From the NCBI RefSeq assembly GCF_051487185.1, contig NZ_JAHVDK010000019.1:62001-126000 (forward strand): 64,000 nt of DNA. Direction: 5' to 3'. This document shows positions 50,422 through 58,771 of the stretch, piece after piece. Made by a program: the position numbers and the translations under genes. The notes beneath the pieces are model-generated. The model saw nothing but the letters and a program-made list of their open reading frames with translations, was not told the DNA's origin and did not search any database. Every line of letters begins with the position of its first letter. The first letter of the stretch is position 1. The DNA comes from Inquilinus limosus_F (lineage in GTDB: Bacteria > Pseudomonadota > Alphaproteobacteria > DSM-16000 > Inquilinaceae).

Positions 50422-51444
50422 CTACCCGCTGGCCCGGACCACGAGGCTGATGTCGACCAGCTCGATGCTGCGCTCCGGCCTTTCCCCGCCGAGGCGGGTG
50501 AGCAGCATCCGCCCGGCGCGCCGGCCGATGTCCTCGCTGTCGATCCGCACCGTCGTCAGCCCCGGCTCCAGCTCCTCCGCCATCTCGATGTCGCCGAAGC
50601 CGGCCAGGGCGAGGTCGCCCGGCACGACGATACCGCGGCGCCGCGCCTCGAACAGCGCTCCGATCGCCAGCAGGTCGTTGCCGAAGAACGCCGCGTCGAA
50701 GCGCTCGCCCAGCTCCAGCAGCGCGGCCATCGCGCGGCGCCCCTCGGCCAGGCCGGCCGGACCGTCCACCGGCAGCTCCGCCGCCGGCCGCAGCCCGTGC
50801 TTGGCCAGTCCTTCCCTGAAGCCCTGCAGGCGCAGCACGCCGCGCCCGCCGCCGCGGCCGACATAGGCGATGCGGCGATAGCCGCGCTCGCCGAAATGCT
50901 CGCCGACCAGCCGCCCGCCATCGAAGTTGGAGAAGCCGACCAGCATGTCGATCGGATCCTGCGGATAGGCCCAGGTCTCCATCACCGGCACGCCGAGCGA
51001 GCGCAGGAACTCGCGGTTCTCCTCCAGCTCGATCACCCCGGTGAACAGCACCGCCGCCGGGCGGAGGTCGCGCAGCGACTGGATCATCGCCGTCTCGCGC
51101 GCATAGGAATAGGCGGTCTCGCCGATCATCACCTGGTAGCCGGCCGGCTCCAGCACACCGGCGCAGGCCTGCACGGCGCGGGAGAATTGCGGATTGGCGA
51201 TGTTGGAGACGAAGGCGGCGACGATGGTCGACGCTGCCGCACCGGGCCGGCCGCCGGAGCGGAGGCGGATCGCGTCCTGGTTCGGGGCGTAGCCGGTCTG
51301 CTCGATCGCGGCCAGGATACGGCGGCGCTTCTCCTCCGCCACCTTCTCCGGCTGGCGCAGCGCGCGGGACACGGTGATCGGGGAAACCCCGGCGATCCGC
51401 GCGACATCGTCGATGCGGGGCGGCCGCTTCTCCGAATCCGTCAT
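50422..51444 (-). CDS. LacI-family transcriptional repressor, probable regulator of the amino-acid/PLP-enzyme operon
   Basis: A 340-residue repressor. The helix-turn-helix PRIDDVARIAGVSPITVSRALRQPEKV is followed by the hinge TGYAPNQDAIRLRSGGRPGAAAS and an effector domain of the GntR/IdnR-like subgroup. It lies 63 bp downstream of a deacylase gene on the same strand, as the apparent last gene of the 56807-50422 series. The CG-centred palindromes at 55445, 56869 and 62469 are plausible targets because they flank the rest of that series, but another regulator outside the window cannot be excluded. Confidence 0.9.
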   Translation of the reverse strand: MTDSEKRPPRIDDVARIAGVSPITVSRALRQPEKVAEEKRRRILAAIEQTGYAPNQDAIRLRSGGRPGAAASTIVAAFVSNIANPQFSRAVQACAGVLEPAGYQVMIGETAYSYARETAMIQSLRDLRPAAVLFTGVIELEENREFLRSLGVPVMETWAYPQDPIDMLVGFSNFDGGRLVGEHFGERGYRRIAYVGRGGGRGVLRLQGFREGLAKHGLRPAAELPVDGPAGLAEGRRAMAALLELGERFDAAFFGNDLLAIGALFEARRRGIVVPGDLALAGFGDIEMAEELEPGLTTVRIDSEDIGRRAGRMLLTRLGGERPERSIELVDISLVVRASG

Positions 51445-51507
51445 CCGTTCCTCTCCGTCCGGCCCCGCTTCGTCCTTATGCGGCGCGAGGTCATGCCTAC
51501 GCGCCGC

Positions 51508-52521
51508 TCATTGGCCGGCGTCCAGCACCTCGGCCACCTGCATCAGACAGTCGCCCGGTTCGCACCGGCTGTGCAACCGCTGCGAGATCACCACCCCGGC
51601 TTCGGCGAAGCGCAGCGGCGCCTCGGCCATCTCCAGCCGGTCGAGGTCGTGATACCAGCCGGCCAGATCGCCCGCCGCGACCTCGGTGCCCGGTTCGACC
51701 GCCGGCTCGAACCAGCCGGGCGCCGTGGCGTAGATCGCCTGGCTGTGCCGGGCCAGGGACAGAAGCCGCATCGGTCCCGCCGCGGGCGCCGGGCCCAGCA
51801 GCGGCGCGTCGATCACGCCGAGCGCCAGCAGCAGCGCGTCGATCGCGGCCGAGGCGCCGCGCATGGTCGCCGGCGTCACCGTGCCGCCGCCGCCGAACTC
51901 GCCGGACAGGCCGATCGCCCCGGCCCGCGCCGCGGCGCCCATCGAGGTCGGCGCCGCCGGCCCGTTGTCGGCGATGAAGCCGTAGGGCAGGCCGAGGGCC
52001 CGCATCAGCGCCACCGCCCGCTCCTGCCGCTGCGGATCCGCATGCCGCTCGATCAGGGCGCAGGGCAGATGCGCCATCGAGGTGCCGCCGGAATGCAGGT
52101 CGAACACCACGTCATGGCGCGGGAACAGCTCATGCTCGAGGAAATGGGCGATGCGCTGGGTCGGGGTGCCGTCCGGATCGCCCGGGAAGGCGCGGTTGAG
52201 ATTGCCGCCGTCGAGCGGCGAGCAGCGCTTGGACGCCCGCACCGCCGGCGCATTGGCCATCGGCAGGATGGTGACCGCGCCGCGCATCCGGGCCGGGTCC
52301 AGCCGGCGGATCAGCCGGGCCAGGGCGAATTCGCCCTCGTATTCGTCGCCATGGTTGCCGGCCATCAGCAGCACGCGCGGCCCGTCCCCGTTCCGGATCC
52401 GCGCGACCGGGACCTTGACGTGGAAATAGGGCGACCGGTCGACCGAGAAGGGCAGGCCCAGATGGTCCAGGATCTTGCCGTCGGCGTCGAAATCGATGGT
52501 GTGGAACAGACCCGTATGCAT
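51508..52521 (-). CDS. Succinylglutamate desuccinylase/aspartoacylase-family zinc deacylase (DoeB-like)
   Basis: A 337-residue M14-type amidohydrolase. The zinc site is GNHGDEYEGEFALARLIR (His and Glu) plus VVFDLHSGGTSMAH (His). GLSGEFGGGGTVTPAT carries the catalytic Glu region and a C-terminal beta domain follows. Close relatives remove N-acetyl groups from diaminobutyrate-type amino acids (DoeB) or act on related acyl-amino acids. The ATG at 52521 has a GAGGACCGAG site and starts at the family N-terminus; an in-frame ATG 57 bp upstream also exists. It lies 53 bp after the amino-acid binding-protein gene, so the imported compound is probably an acylated amino acid (inference). Confidence 0.87.
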   Translation of the reverse strand: MHTGLFHTIDFDADGKILDHLGLPFSVDRSPYFHVKVPVARIRNGDGPRVLLMAGNHGDEYEGEFALARLIRRLDPARMRGAVTILPMANAPAVRASKRCSPLDGGNLNRAFPGDPDGTPTQRIAHFLEHELFPRHDVVFDLHSGGTSMAHLPCALIERHADPQRQERAVALMRALGLPYGFIADNGPAAPTSMGAAARAGAIGLSGEFGGGGTVTPATMRGASAAIDALLLALGVIDAPLLGPAPAAGPMRLLSLARHSQAIYATAPGWFEPAVEPGTEVAAGDLAGWYHDLDRLEMAEAPLRFAEAGVVISQRLHSRCEPGDCLMQVAEVLDAGQ

Positions 52522-52574
52522 CTCGGTCCTCGGGGCGCGGGGGATGCCGCCGCCCGTGGGACGGCGGCGAAGGT

Positions 52575-53366
52575 TCACATCAAAGGCAATTGCTGCGCCT
52601 TGCCGAACCAGGTGGTCTGCAGCTTCGCCAGCTTGCCGTTGAGGCGGTTGTAGTAGAGAAAGGTGTTGATCCAGTTCAGCAGGTCCGGCTGGCCGTGCGG
52701 GATCACGACATGGGCGGGGGACTGGCGGATCAGGAACTTCAGCTCCACCTCCTTACCCGGATTCTGCTGCGACACGGTGCGGGCGATGGCGCTGTTCTCG
52801 GCGAACATCTCGGCCTGGCCCGACAGATAGGCGGCGACAGCCGAGGGCGCGTCCTCGAACCGGACATAGCTGGCGTCCGGCGCGTTCTCGGTCAGCCATA
52901 GGTCCAAGGTCGTGCCTTTGGCGACCGCGATGCTGTGGCTGGCGAGGCCCTTGGGATCCTCGGTCGCCGGAATGGCCTTCGGCCCGTAGACGCCGAGGTC
53001 GACCGCGGCATAGGGCTGCGAGAAGGAGACCTGCTGCGCCCGTTCCGGCGTGGCGCCGGCGGCGGCGATCAGCACGTCGACCTTGTCGGCCAGCAGGCTG
53101 GGGATGCGGCTGGCGCCGGTGACCTGCACCAGTTCCAGCTCGACGCCCATATCGGCGGCCATCAGCTTGGCGAGGTCGATGTCGAGGCCCGCCGCCTCGC
53201 CCTTGTCGTTCTTGAAGCCCCAGGGCGCCACGTCCATCAGCACCCCGACCCGCAGCTTGCCGGCGTCGAGCACGTCCTGCAGCTTGTCGGCATGGGCCGC
53301 GGTGGGCAGAGCGAGGGCCGCCACCGCCACCGCGGCGGCGAGCAGGCGACGCATGGTCGTGATCAT
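52575..53366 (-). CDS. Polar amino-acid ABC transporter substrate-binding protein (family 3)
   Basis: A 263-residue periplasmic binding protein. The signal peptide is MITTMRRLLAAAVAVAALAL ending at AHA (residue about 26). The family-3 start KLRVGVLMDVAPWGFKNDKGEAAGLDIDLAKLMA follows, with VTGASRIPSLLADKVDVLIA containing the ligand Arg and SFSQPYAAVDLGVYGP. It binds a polar amino acid or derivative. An AAGGAGG site precedes the ATG. It lies between the ATPase gene and the deacylase gene. Confidence 0.93.
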   Translation of the reverse strand: MITTMRRLLAAAVAVAALALPTAAHADKLQDVLDAGKLRVGVLMDVAPWGFKNDKGEAAGLDIDLAKLMAADMGVELELVQVTGASRIPSLLADKVDVLIAAAGATPERAQQVSFSQPYAAVDLGVYGPKAIPATEDPKGLASHSIAVAKGTTLDLWLTENAPDASYVRFEDAPSAVAAYLSGQAEMFAENSAIARTVSQQNPGKEVELKFLIRQSPAHVVIPHGQPDLLNWINTFLYYNRLNGKLAKLQTTWFGKAQQLPLM

Positions 53367-53398
53367 GGGAAAGCCTCCTTCTGTTCGATTGTTCGGGG

Positions 53399-54127
53399 TC
53401 ACTGCACCGAGCCGATGAAGCTCCTCAGCTCCGGCGTCTGCGGGTCGCCGAAGATCCGGTCCGGCGGCCCCTCCTCCCAGACCCGGCCCTGATGCATGAA
53501 GACGATCTTGGTCGCGACGTTGCGGGCGAAGCCCATCTCGTGCGTCACCAGGATCATGGTCATGCCCTGGCGCGCCATCTGCTCCATCACCCGCAGCACC
53601 TCGCCCACCAGCTCGGGGTCGAGGGCGGAGGTGACCTCGTCGAACAGCATCAGCTGCGGCGACATGGCCAGGCACCGGGCGATGGCGACGCGCTGCTGCT
53701 GGCCGCCCGACAGCCGCTCGGGCCAGGCGTCGATCTTGTCGGCCAGGCCGACCCGGCCCAGCACCTCTTCCGCCAGCGCCCGCGCCTGGTCCTTGCGGAT
53801 CCGGCCGGTCAGGATCGGCGCCAGGGTGACGTTGCGCTCGACCGTCAGATGCGGGAACAGGTTGTAGCTCTGGAACACGATGCCGACGCGCTGGCGCAGC
53901 GCCCGCAGGTCCTTCATCCCGGCGCGGACCGGCCTGCCCTCGATCCGCACCTCGCCCTCCTCGATCGTCTCCAGCGCGTTGATGCAGCGCAGCAGCGTCG
54001 ACTTGCCGGAGCCGGAGCGGCCGATGATGGTGACGATCTCGCCCTCCTCCACATCCAGCGAGACGCCCTTCAGCACCTCGATCGGGCCGAAGCGCTTCCG
54101 CAGGTTTCGGACTTCAACCAGCGCCAT
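53399..54127 (-). CDS. Amino-acid ABC transporter ATP-binding protein (GlnQ type)
   Basis: A 242-residue cytoplasmic ATPase. Walker A is IGRSGSGKSTLLRCIN, the Q-loop VFQSYNLFPHLTV, the signature LSGGQQQRVAIARCLAM, Walker B LMLFDEVTSALDPELVGEV and the switch His is in LVTHEMGFA. It powers import through the two permeases encoded just upstream. Its ATG overlaps the permease stop by 14 bp. Confidence 0.95.
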   Translation of the reverse strand: MALVEVRNLRKRFGPIEVLKGVSLDVEEGEIVTIIGRSGSGKSTLLRCINALETIEEGEVRIEGRPVRAGMKDLRALRQRVGIVFQSYNLFPHLTVERNVTLAPILTGRIRKDQARALAEEVLGRVGLADKIDAWPERLSGGQQQRVAIARCLAMSPQLMLFDEVTSALDPELVGEVLRVMEQMARQGMTMILVTHEMGFARNVATKIVFMHQGRVWEEGPPDRIFGDPQTPELRSFIGSVQ

Positions 54128-54764
54128 TGAGACGGGCCTCCAGCGAGCGCGACCAGGTGGTCAGGGGGAAGCAGATCGCGAAGTAGATCGCGGCGACGAC
54201 GGTGTAGGTCAGCAGCGGCTGGAAGGTGGCGGCGCTGGCGATCTGCCCGGCCCGCGCCAGCTCGACGAAGCCGACGACCGAGGCCAGCGAGGTGTTCTTC
54301 ACCAGCTGCACCAGGAAGCCGACCGTGGCCGGCAGAGCGATGCGGAAGGCCTGCGGGCCGACCACCCAGCGGAACTGCTGCCACTTGGTCAGGCCGAGGC
54401 ATTCCGCCGCCTCCCACTGCGCCGGCTTCACCGCCTCGATGCCGCCGCGCCAGATCTCGCCCAGGAACACGGCGGTCCAGATCGTGTAGGCGACGGCGAC
54501 CGCGACCAGGGCCGGCACGTCGACGCCGAGGAACACCGGCATGCCGAAGTAGAAGAACATCAGCAGGCCCAGCAGCGGCACGCCCTGGACCGCCTGCAGC
54601 AGCAGCGCCGCGATCCAGCGCGGCAGCGCCGCCCGCCCGGCGCGGATCACGGCGAGGCCCAAGGCGAGCGGCCCGCCGCAGCCGAGCGCGATCAGGGCCA
54701 GCGCCACCGTCCATTGCAGGGCGGAGAGAAGCGACAGCAGGTCGCCGGCGGAGAAGACGCGCAT
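54114..54764 (-). CDS. Polar amino-acid ABC transporter permease (HisM/GlnP type)
   Basis: A 216-residue inner-membrane subunit with four to five helices. The EAA loop reads EAVKPAQWEAAECLGLTKWQQFRWVV around residues 110-135, preceded by VFLGEIWRGGIEAV, a HisMQ-family hallmark. It is paired with the permease at 54776-55444, encoded 11 bp upstream. Confidence 0.93.
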   Translation of the reverse strand: MRVFSAGDLLSLLSALQWTVALALIALGCGGPLALGLAVIRAGRAALPRWIAALLLQAVQGVPLLGLLMFFYFGMPVFLGVDVPALVAVAVAYTIWTAVFLGEIWRGGIEAVKPAQWEAAECLGLTKWQQFRWVVGPQAFRIALPATVGFLVQLVKNTSLASVVGFVELARAGQIASAATFQPLLTYTVVAAIYFAICFPLTTWSRSLEARLNGAG

Positions 54765-54775
54765 CCCGCCCTCCC

Positions 54776-55444
54776 CTAGCGCCGCAGCGGCCAGCGGAAG
54801 GCCAGCCGGCCGACCGCCGCGAACAGCGCCTTGAAGGCGACGACCATCGCCAGATACACGACGCAGACCACGGCATAGACCTCGAAGCTGCGGAAGCTGC
54901 GGCTCTCGACGAAGCCGGCGGTGTGGAACAGCTCCTCCGCCGAGACCTGAGAGGCGAGCGAGGAGCCGAGCAGCAGCAGCACGAACTGGCTGGTGATCGA
55001 TGGGTAGACGTTGCGAAGCGCCGGCGGCAGCACGACGTGGCGGAAGACCTGCCAGCGCGTGAGCCCCAGGCAGGACGCGGCCTCCACCTGGCTGCGGTGG
55101 ACCGAGTCGAGCCCCGACCGCACGATCTCGGTGGCATAGGCGCCGAAATAGAGGCTGAGCGCCACCGCCGCGGCCTCGAAGGGCGGCAGCTTCAGCCCCA
55201 TCCCGGGCAGGACGAAGAAGATCAGGAACAGCTGGATCAGCGCCGGGGTGTTGCGGATCAGCTCGACATAGGCGCGGACCAGCAGGCGCACCGGCCGGGG
55301 GCCGTGGCGCAGCGCCAGCGCGCCGGCGACGCCGATCGCGAGGCCGGCCGCGGCGGCGATCGCGGTCAGCAGCAGCGTCATCAGGGCGCCGTCCAGCAGC
55401 TGCCCCTCATAGCGCCAGAGCGGCCGGAAGTTCAGGCGGTCCAT
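54776..55444 (-). CDS. Polar amino-acid ABC transporter permease (HisQ/GlnP type)
   Basis: A 222-residue inner-membrane subunit with the motif ALSLYFGAYATEIVRSGLDSVHRSQVEAASCLGLTRWQVFRHVV in the middle (EAA region about 115-145) and FFVLPGMGLKLPPFE earlier. The ATG at 55444 is directly abutted by the operator GACAACGTTGTC, leaving no room for a ribosome-binding site. The transcript may be leaderless here, or translation may depend on read-through from the PLP-enzyme gene that ends 55 bp upstream. The next in-frame Met is about 22 residues in and would delete part of helix 1. Confidence 0.92.
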   Translation of the reverse strand: MDRLNFRPLWRYEGQLLDGALMTLLLTAIAAAAGLAIGVAGALALRHGPRPVRLLVRAYVELIRNTPALIQLFLIFFVLPGMGLKLPPFEAAAVALSLYFGAYATEIVRSGLDSVHRSQVEAASCLGLTRWQVFRHVVLPPALRNVYPSITSQFVLLLLGSSLASQVSAEELFHTAGFVESRSFRSFEVYAVVCVVYLAMVVAFKALFAAVGRLAFRWPLRR

Positions 55445-55456
55445 GACAACGTTGTC
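55445..55456. promoter_or_regulatory. GACAACGTTGTC operator, site 1
   Basis: A perfect 12-bp palindrome centred on CG, flush against the ATG of the permease gene. The same sequence occurs at 62469-62480 and with one change at 56869-56880. Its position lets a bound repressor act as a roadblock between the PLP-enzyme gene and the importer genes. Confidence 0.75.
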
Positions 55457-55499
55457 TTTTCAATGCGCGAAGACACGATGGCGGCAATCATGGGCCGGA

Positions 55500-56807
55500 T
55501 CAGCCGAAGCAGGTGGGATAGGCGGCGCGGACCCGGCCCTGGCGGTCGATGCCCCAGATCACGCGCCAGCGGTCGAAGCAGGTGCAGGGATGGGAGATGC
55601 CGAATTCGATCACGTCGCCGACCGCGACCGGGCTGCCGGGGCCCAGCGCCAGGAAGCAGTGCTGGTCGTTCAGCTTCATCACCCGCGCCGCCTCCGGCCC
55701 GGCGAAATCATGCACCGCCCAGCCGTCGCGGTGCAGGCGCAGCGGCAGCGGCAGGTCCTGGTCGTGGGAGACGTCGCGCATGCCCATGCCGCAGATGGCG
55801 AGGCCGGGCTCGGGCCGCGACAGCACCTCGGCCCAGATCCGCAGCGCTGGTCGGAACCCCGCCGCCGCACTCACCACCTCGCCGCCGAGGCGGAAGCCCT
55901 GGCGGTCGTCGAGCGCCATCAGGCCGCGGCGATAGAGACCGTGATCGTGGAAGAAGATCGCGCCGCTGCGCAGCACCAGCCGGGCCCGGCTGTCGCCGGC
56001 GGCCACGGGGCCGAGATGCTGCACCACCAGGTCGAAATAGGTGGAGCCGCCGGCGGTCAGGATCAGCGGCGCCTGCGGGCCCACGGCCGCGCGGACCGTC
56101 CGGAAGACCTCTGCCGCCAGTTCGGCGAGATCGGAGATCGCCGCCCTGGTCCGATCCGGATCGGTGCTTGCCGCGGCGCCCTCATAGGCGCCGACGCCGG
56201 CCAGGCGCAGCCGTCCCTCGCTGGCCTTCACCGCGGCGATCACCCGCTCCGCCGCCGCCAGGTCGCGGGCGCCGGCGCGGCCGGCCCCGACCTCGACCAC
56301 CACCGGCAGCGGCGCCAGCCGCGCCTCGTGCCAGGCGGCGTCCAGCGCCGCCGCGGCCTCGGGGGAATCGGCGAAGGCGTAGATCTCGGCCCGGGGATAG
56401 GCCTCGTGCAGCCGGGCCAGGCGGCGCGCGCCGCCCGGGCCGCCGACCTGGTTGGCCAGGATCAGCCGGTTCAGCCGGGCGCGCAGCATCACCGCGGCCT
56501 GGCGGATGTCGGCCACGGTCGTGCCCCAGGCGCCGGCCGCGACCAGCGAGGCCGCCAGCGCCGGCGCCATCGGCGTCTTGGCATGCGGGGCGATCGCCGC
56601 CCCTTGCTCCGCCACATAGCGCAGCATCAGCGCGCGGTTGGCGGCGAAGGCATCCTCGTCCAGGGTCAGCACCGGCAGCGACATGGTGCCTTCGGCCGGG
56701 TGCCAGCCCTGCGCCGCCACCTCGTCCAGCGGGATCGGCCCGGCGCCCGGGGGCACGCCCCGGATGCCGTCATGCAGCATGTCCTGCTCGATGATCCCGT
56801 CGGCCAC
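55500..56807 (-). CDS. PLP-dependent D-threonine aldolase/D-serine dehydratase-like (alanine racemase fold) enzyme
   Basis: A 435-residue fold-type III PLP enzyme. The N-terminal barrel has LPVLTLDEDAFAANRALM and the PLP Lys in IAPHAKTPMAPALAASL. ILTAGGSTYFDLV and LRSGAIFFHDHGLY are phosphate- and substrate-side blocks. The C-terminal domain holds LNDQHCFL and ISHPCTCFDRW, where His/Cys residues could form the divalent metal site of D-serine dehydratases and D-threonine aldolases. Eukaryote-like D-serine dehydratase, aldolase or 'amino acid deaminase' are all possible. It starts with GTG after AGGGGCGTCGATC, and a TTGACA box overlapping an operator lies upstream. Confidence 0.85.
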   Translation of the reverse strand: MADGIIEQDMLHDGIRGVPPGAGPIPLDEVAAQGWHPAEGTMSLPVLTLDEDAFAANRALMLRYVAEQGAAIAPHAKTPMAPALAASLVAAGAWGTTVADIRQAAVMLRARLNRLILANQVGGPGGARRLARLHEAYPRAEIYAFADSPEAAAALDAAWHEARLAPLPVVVEVGAGRAGARDLAAAERVIAAVKASEGRLRLAGVGAYEGAAASTDPDRTRAAISDLAELAAEVFRTVRAAVGPQAPLILTAGGSTYFDLVVQHLGPVAAGDSRARLVLRSGAIFFHDHGLYRRGLMALDDRQGFRLGGEVVSAAAGFRPALRIWAEVLSRPEPGLAICGMGMRDVSHDQDLPLPLRLHRDGWAVHDFAGPEAARVMKLNDQHCFLALGPGSPVAVGDVIEFGISHPCTCFDRWRVIWGIDRQGRVRAAYPTCFG

Positions 56808-56856
56808 GATCGACGCCCCTTCCCTGTCCTTGGGCTTTCTTAGACGGCAGCGGCGG

Positions 56857-56880
56857 GCTATCTGTCAAGACAACGTTATC
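56857..56880. promoter_or_regulatory. GACAACGTTATC operator (site 2) overlapping a minus-strand -35 box
   Basis: GACAACGTTATC (56869-56880) differs by one base from the other two sites, and the wider string TCTGTCAAGACAACGTT is also found at 62461-62477. On the minus strand TTGACA overlaps the operator, and a weak TCTAAG -10-like box lies 18 bp downstream towards the PLP-enzyme gene. The site also lies 36 bp before the GTG of the divergent amidohydrolase gene, so one site could control both. Confidence 0.7.
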
Positions 56881-56915
56881 ATCGAGCAGGACGGATATCC
56901 TGCGGGAGAGGCTTC

Positions 56916-57821
56916 GTGACCCAGCCCTATGACGGCCCCATCGTCGACGCGCACCATCACCTCTGGGATCTCTCCATGAATCGCCATCCCTGGCTGCGCC
57001 CGGTGCAGGAGATGGTGTTCGGAGACACCGGGCCGCTGCGCCGGAACTATCTGCCGGCGGATTACCGTGCGGATGCCCGGAACCAGCCGGTAGTCGCGAC
57101 CGTGCATATCGAGGCCGGCTGGGACCCGGCCGACCCGGTGGCGGAGACGGAGTGGCTGGAGACGCTGGACAAGGCGGACGGCATCGCCGCGCGCTATGTC
57201 GCCCATGTCCCGCTCGAAGCGCCGGATGCGGCGGCGCTGATCGAGCGGCAGGCGGCCTTCCCGCGCGTCGTCGGCATCCGCGATATCCTGAGCTGGCATC
57301 CCGACCCGGCGCGCAGCTTCGACAGCCGGCCGGACCGGATGGACGACCCGGCCTGGCGCCGCGGCCTGGCCCGGCTGGCCGGGCACGGCCTTTCGTTCGA
57401 TCTGATGATCTATCCGGGCCAGATGGCGGATGCGCTGCGGCTGGTGCGCGACTTCCCGGACCAGGTCTTCGTCCTGAACCATTGCGGCAGCCCGGCCGAC
57501 CGCGACCCCGAGGGCATGGCCCGCTGGCGCGCCGGCCTCCTGGCACTGGGCCGCGAGCCCAATGTCCATCTCAAGATCTCGGACCTCGTGGCCTATGACC
57601 ATGACTGGACGCTGGAGAGCCTGCGCGCGGTGGTGCTGGCCTGCATCGACGCATTCGGCCCCGGCCGGTCGCTGTTCGCCAGCGACTTCCCGGTGGCTGG
57701 GCTGCACGCCTCCTTCGACCAGGTCTGGGACAGCTTCAAGGCGATCACCGCCGGCTTCACCCCGGGCGAGCAGCGGGCGCTGTTCCACGACAACGCCCGC
57801 CGGCTCTACCGGATCGACTAA
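56916..57821 (+). CDS. Amidohydrolase-2 family protein, L-fuconolactonase-like
   Basis: A 301-residue TIM-barrel hydrolase of the COG3618 group, which includes L-fuconolactonases and other sugar lactonases. The metal-site start is IVDAHHHLWDLSMNRHPWLRP. VATVHIEAGWDPADP, FVLNHCGSPADRDPEG (His) and LFASDFPVAG (Asp) complete the active-site set. It starts with GTG after GGGAGAGGCTTC, and ends overlapping by four bases with the convergent ribose-type permease gene. A sugar-acid lactone is the likely substrate; fuconolactone would complete the fucose pathway at 1-5138, but co-regulation here points to the neighbouring importer. Confidence 0.85.
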   Translation: MTQPYDGPIVDAHHHLWDLSMNRHPWLRPVQEMVFGDTGPLRRNYLPADYRADARNQPVVATVHIEAGWDPADPVAETEWLETLDKADGIAARYVAHVPLEAPDAAALIERQAAFPRVVGIRDILSWHPDPARSFDSRPDRMDDPAWRRGLARLAGHGLSFDLMIYPGQMADALRLVRDFPDQVFVLNHCGSPADRDPEGMARWRAGLLALGREPNVHLKISDLVAYDHDWTLESLRAVVLACIDAFGPGRSLFASDFPVAGLHASFDQVWDSFKAITAGFTPGEQRALFHDNARRLYRID

Positions 57822-58771
57822 CGCCGCGCTTCGCGGCCGGACAGCAGCAGCAGGCCCAGGATCAGCCCGCCGAACAGGATGCTGCGCCAGCCGGGCGAGG
57901 CGTTCACCACGGTGATCAGCGCAGTGATGGTGACCAAGAGGATCGCCCCGGGGATGGTGCCGGCATAGGTGCCGCGCCCGCCCAGGATCGAGGTGCCGCC
58001 CAGCACCACCGCGGCGATCGAGGTCAGGAGGTACGGGTCGCCTATGCCGACGTAGCCCTGCCGGTTCATGCCCAGCACCAGCACTCCGGCGACGCCCGCC
58101 GTCAGCCCGCTGATTGTGTAGAGCAGCACCGTCGTCCGACCGATATCGACGCCGGACAGCCGCGCCGCGAGAGAGCTGGTGCCGAGGGCGAAGATCCGGG
58201 CGCCCATGGCCGTGCGGTGCAGGAACACCAGCACCGTGGCCGAGACCACGAGCCACAGCAGGATGCCGACCGGCACCCCGGCCGGGCGGGCGGAGCCCAG
58301 CCATTCCACCACCGGGTTGCGCACGGTGACGGCGCTGCCGCCGGCGACGATCACCAGCACGCCCTGCAGCAGCGTCGCCATGGCCAGCGTCATGATCAGC
58401 GGATGCACCCTGAGGGCCGCTATGCCGAGGCCGTTGAGGAAGCCGATCACGGCCGCGACCAGCAGCGTCGCCGCCACCCCGACCAGCCCGGTCGGGTCCC
58501 AGGCCACCGAGAGCAGCGGCAGCAGGATTGCCGTCACCGTGATCACCGCGCCGACGGCGAGGTCGATGCCGCCGCCGATCACCACCAGCGTCTGCCCGGC
58601 GGCGACCAGGCCGATCACGGCCGCGAGCTCCAGCAGATAGCGCAGATGGCCGTAGGCGCCGAAGCCGCGGGTGGCGAGGCTGGCGACGATCCAGACCGCG
58701 ATCACCACCAGCCAGGCCAGCACCGCCTTGTGCCGCAGGATCGCGGGCAGCCGCGCGGCGATCGCGCTCAT
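57818..58771 (-). CDS. Ribose-type ABC transporter permease (RbsC family), second copy
   Basis: A 317-residue inner-membrane permease. It has eight to ten predicted helices and the family hallmarks LVVIGGGIDLAVGAVITVTAILLP, RVHPLIMTLAMATLLQGVLVI and TSIAAVVLGGTSILGGRGTYAGTIPGA near the C-terminus. ATGA overlap with the preceding permease gene. Two different RbsC-type permeases in one operon suggest a heterodimeric channel. Confidence 0.93.
   Translation of the reverse strand: MSAIAARLPAILRHKAVLAWLVVIAVWIVASLATRGFGAYGHLRYLLELAAVIGLVAAGQTLVVIGGGIDLAVGAVITVTAILLPLLSVAWDPTGLVGVAATLLVAAVIGFLNGLGIAALRVHPLIMTLAMATLLQGVLVIVAGGSAVTVRNPVVEWLGSARPAGVPVGILLWLVVSATVLVFLHRTAMGARIFALGTSSLAARLSGVDIGRTTVLLYTISGLTAGVAGVLVLGMNRQGYVGIGDPYLLTSIAAVVLGGTSILGGRGTYAGTIPGAILLVTITALITVVNASPGWRSILFGGLILGLLLLSGREARR

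Noticed and set aside
55443..56843. Long plus-strand open frame (466 codons) opposite the PLP-enzyme gene
   Set aside because: It is an antisense shadow of the strongly conserved minus-strand enzyme; its product is repetitive Arg/Gly/Ala/His text with no domain.
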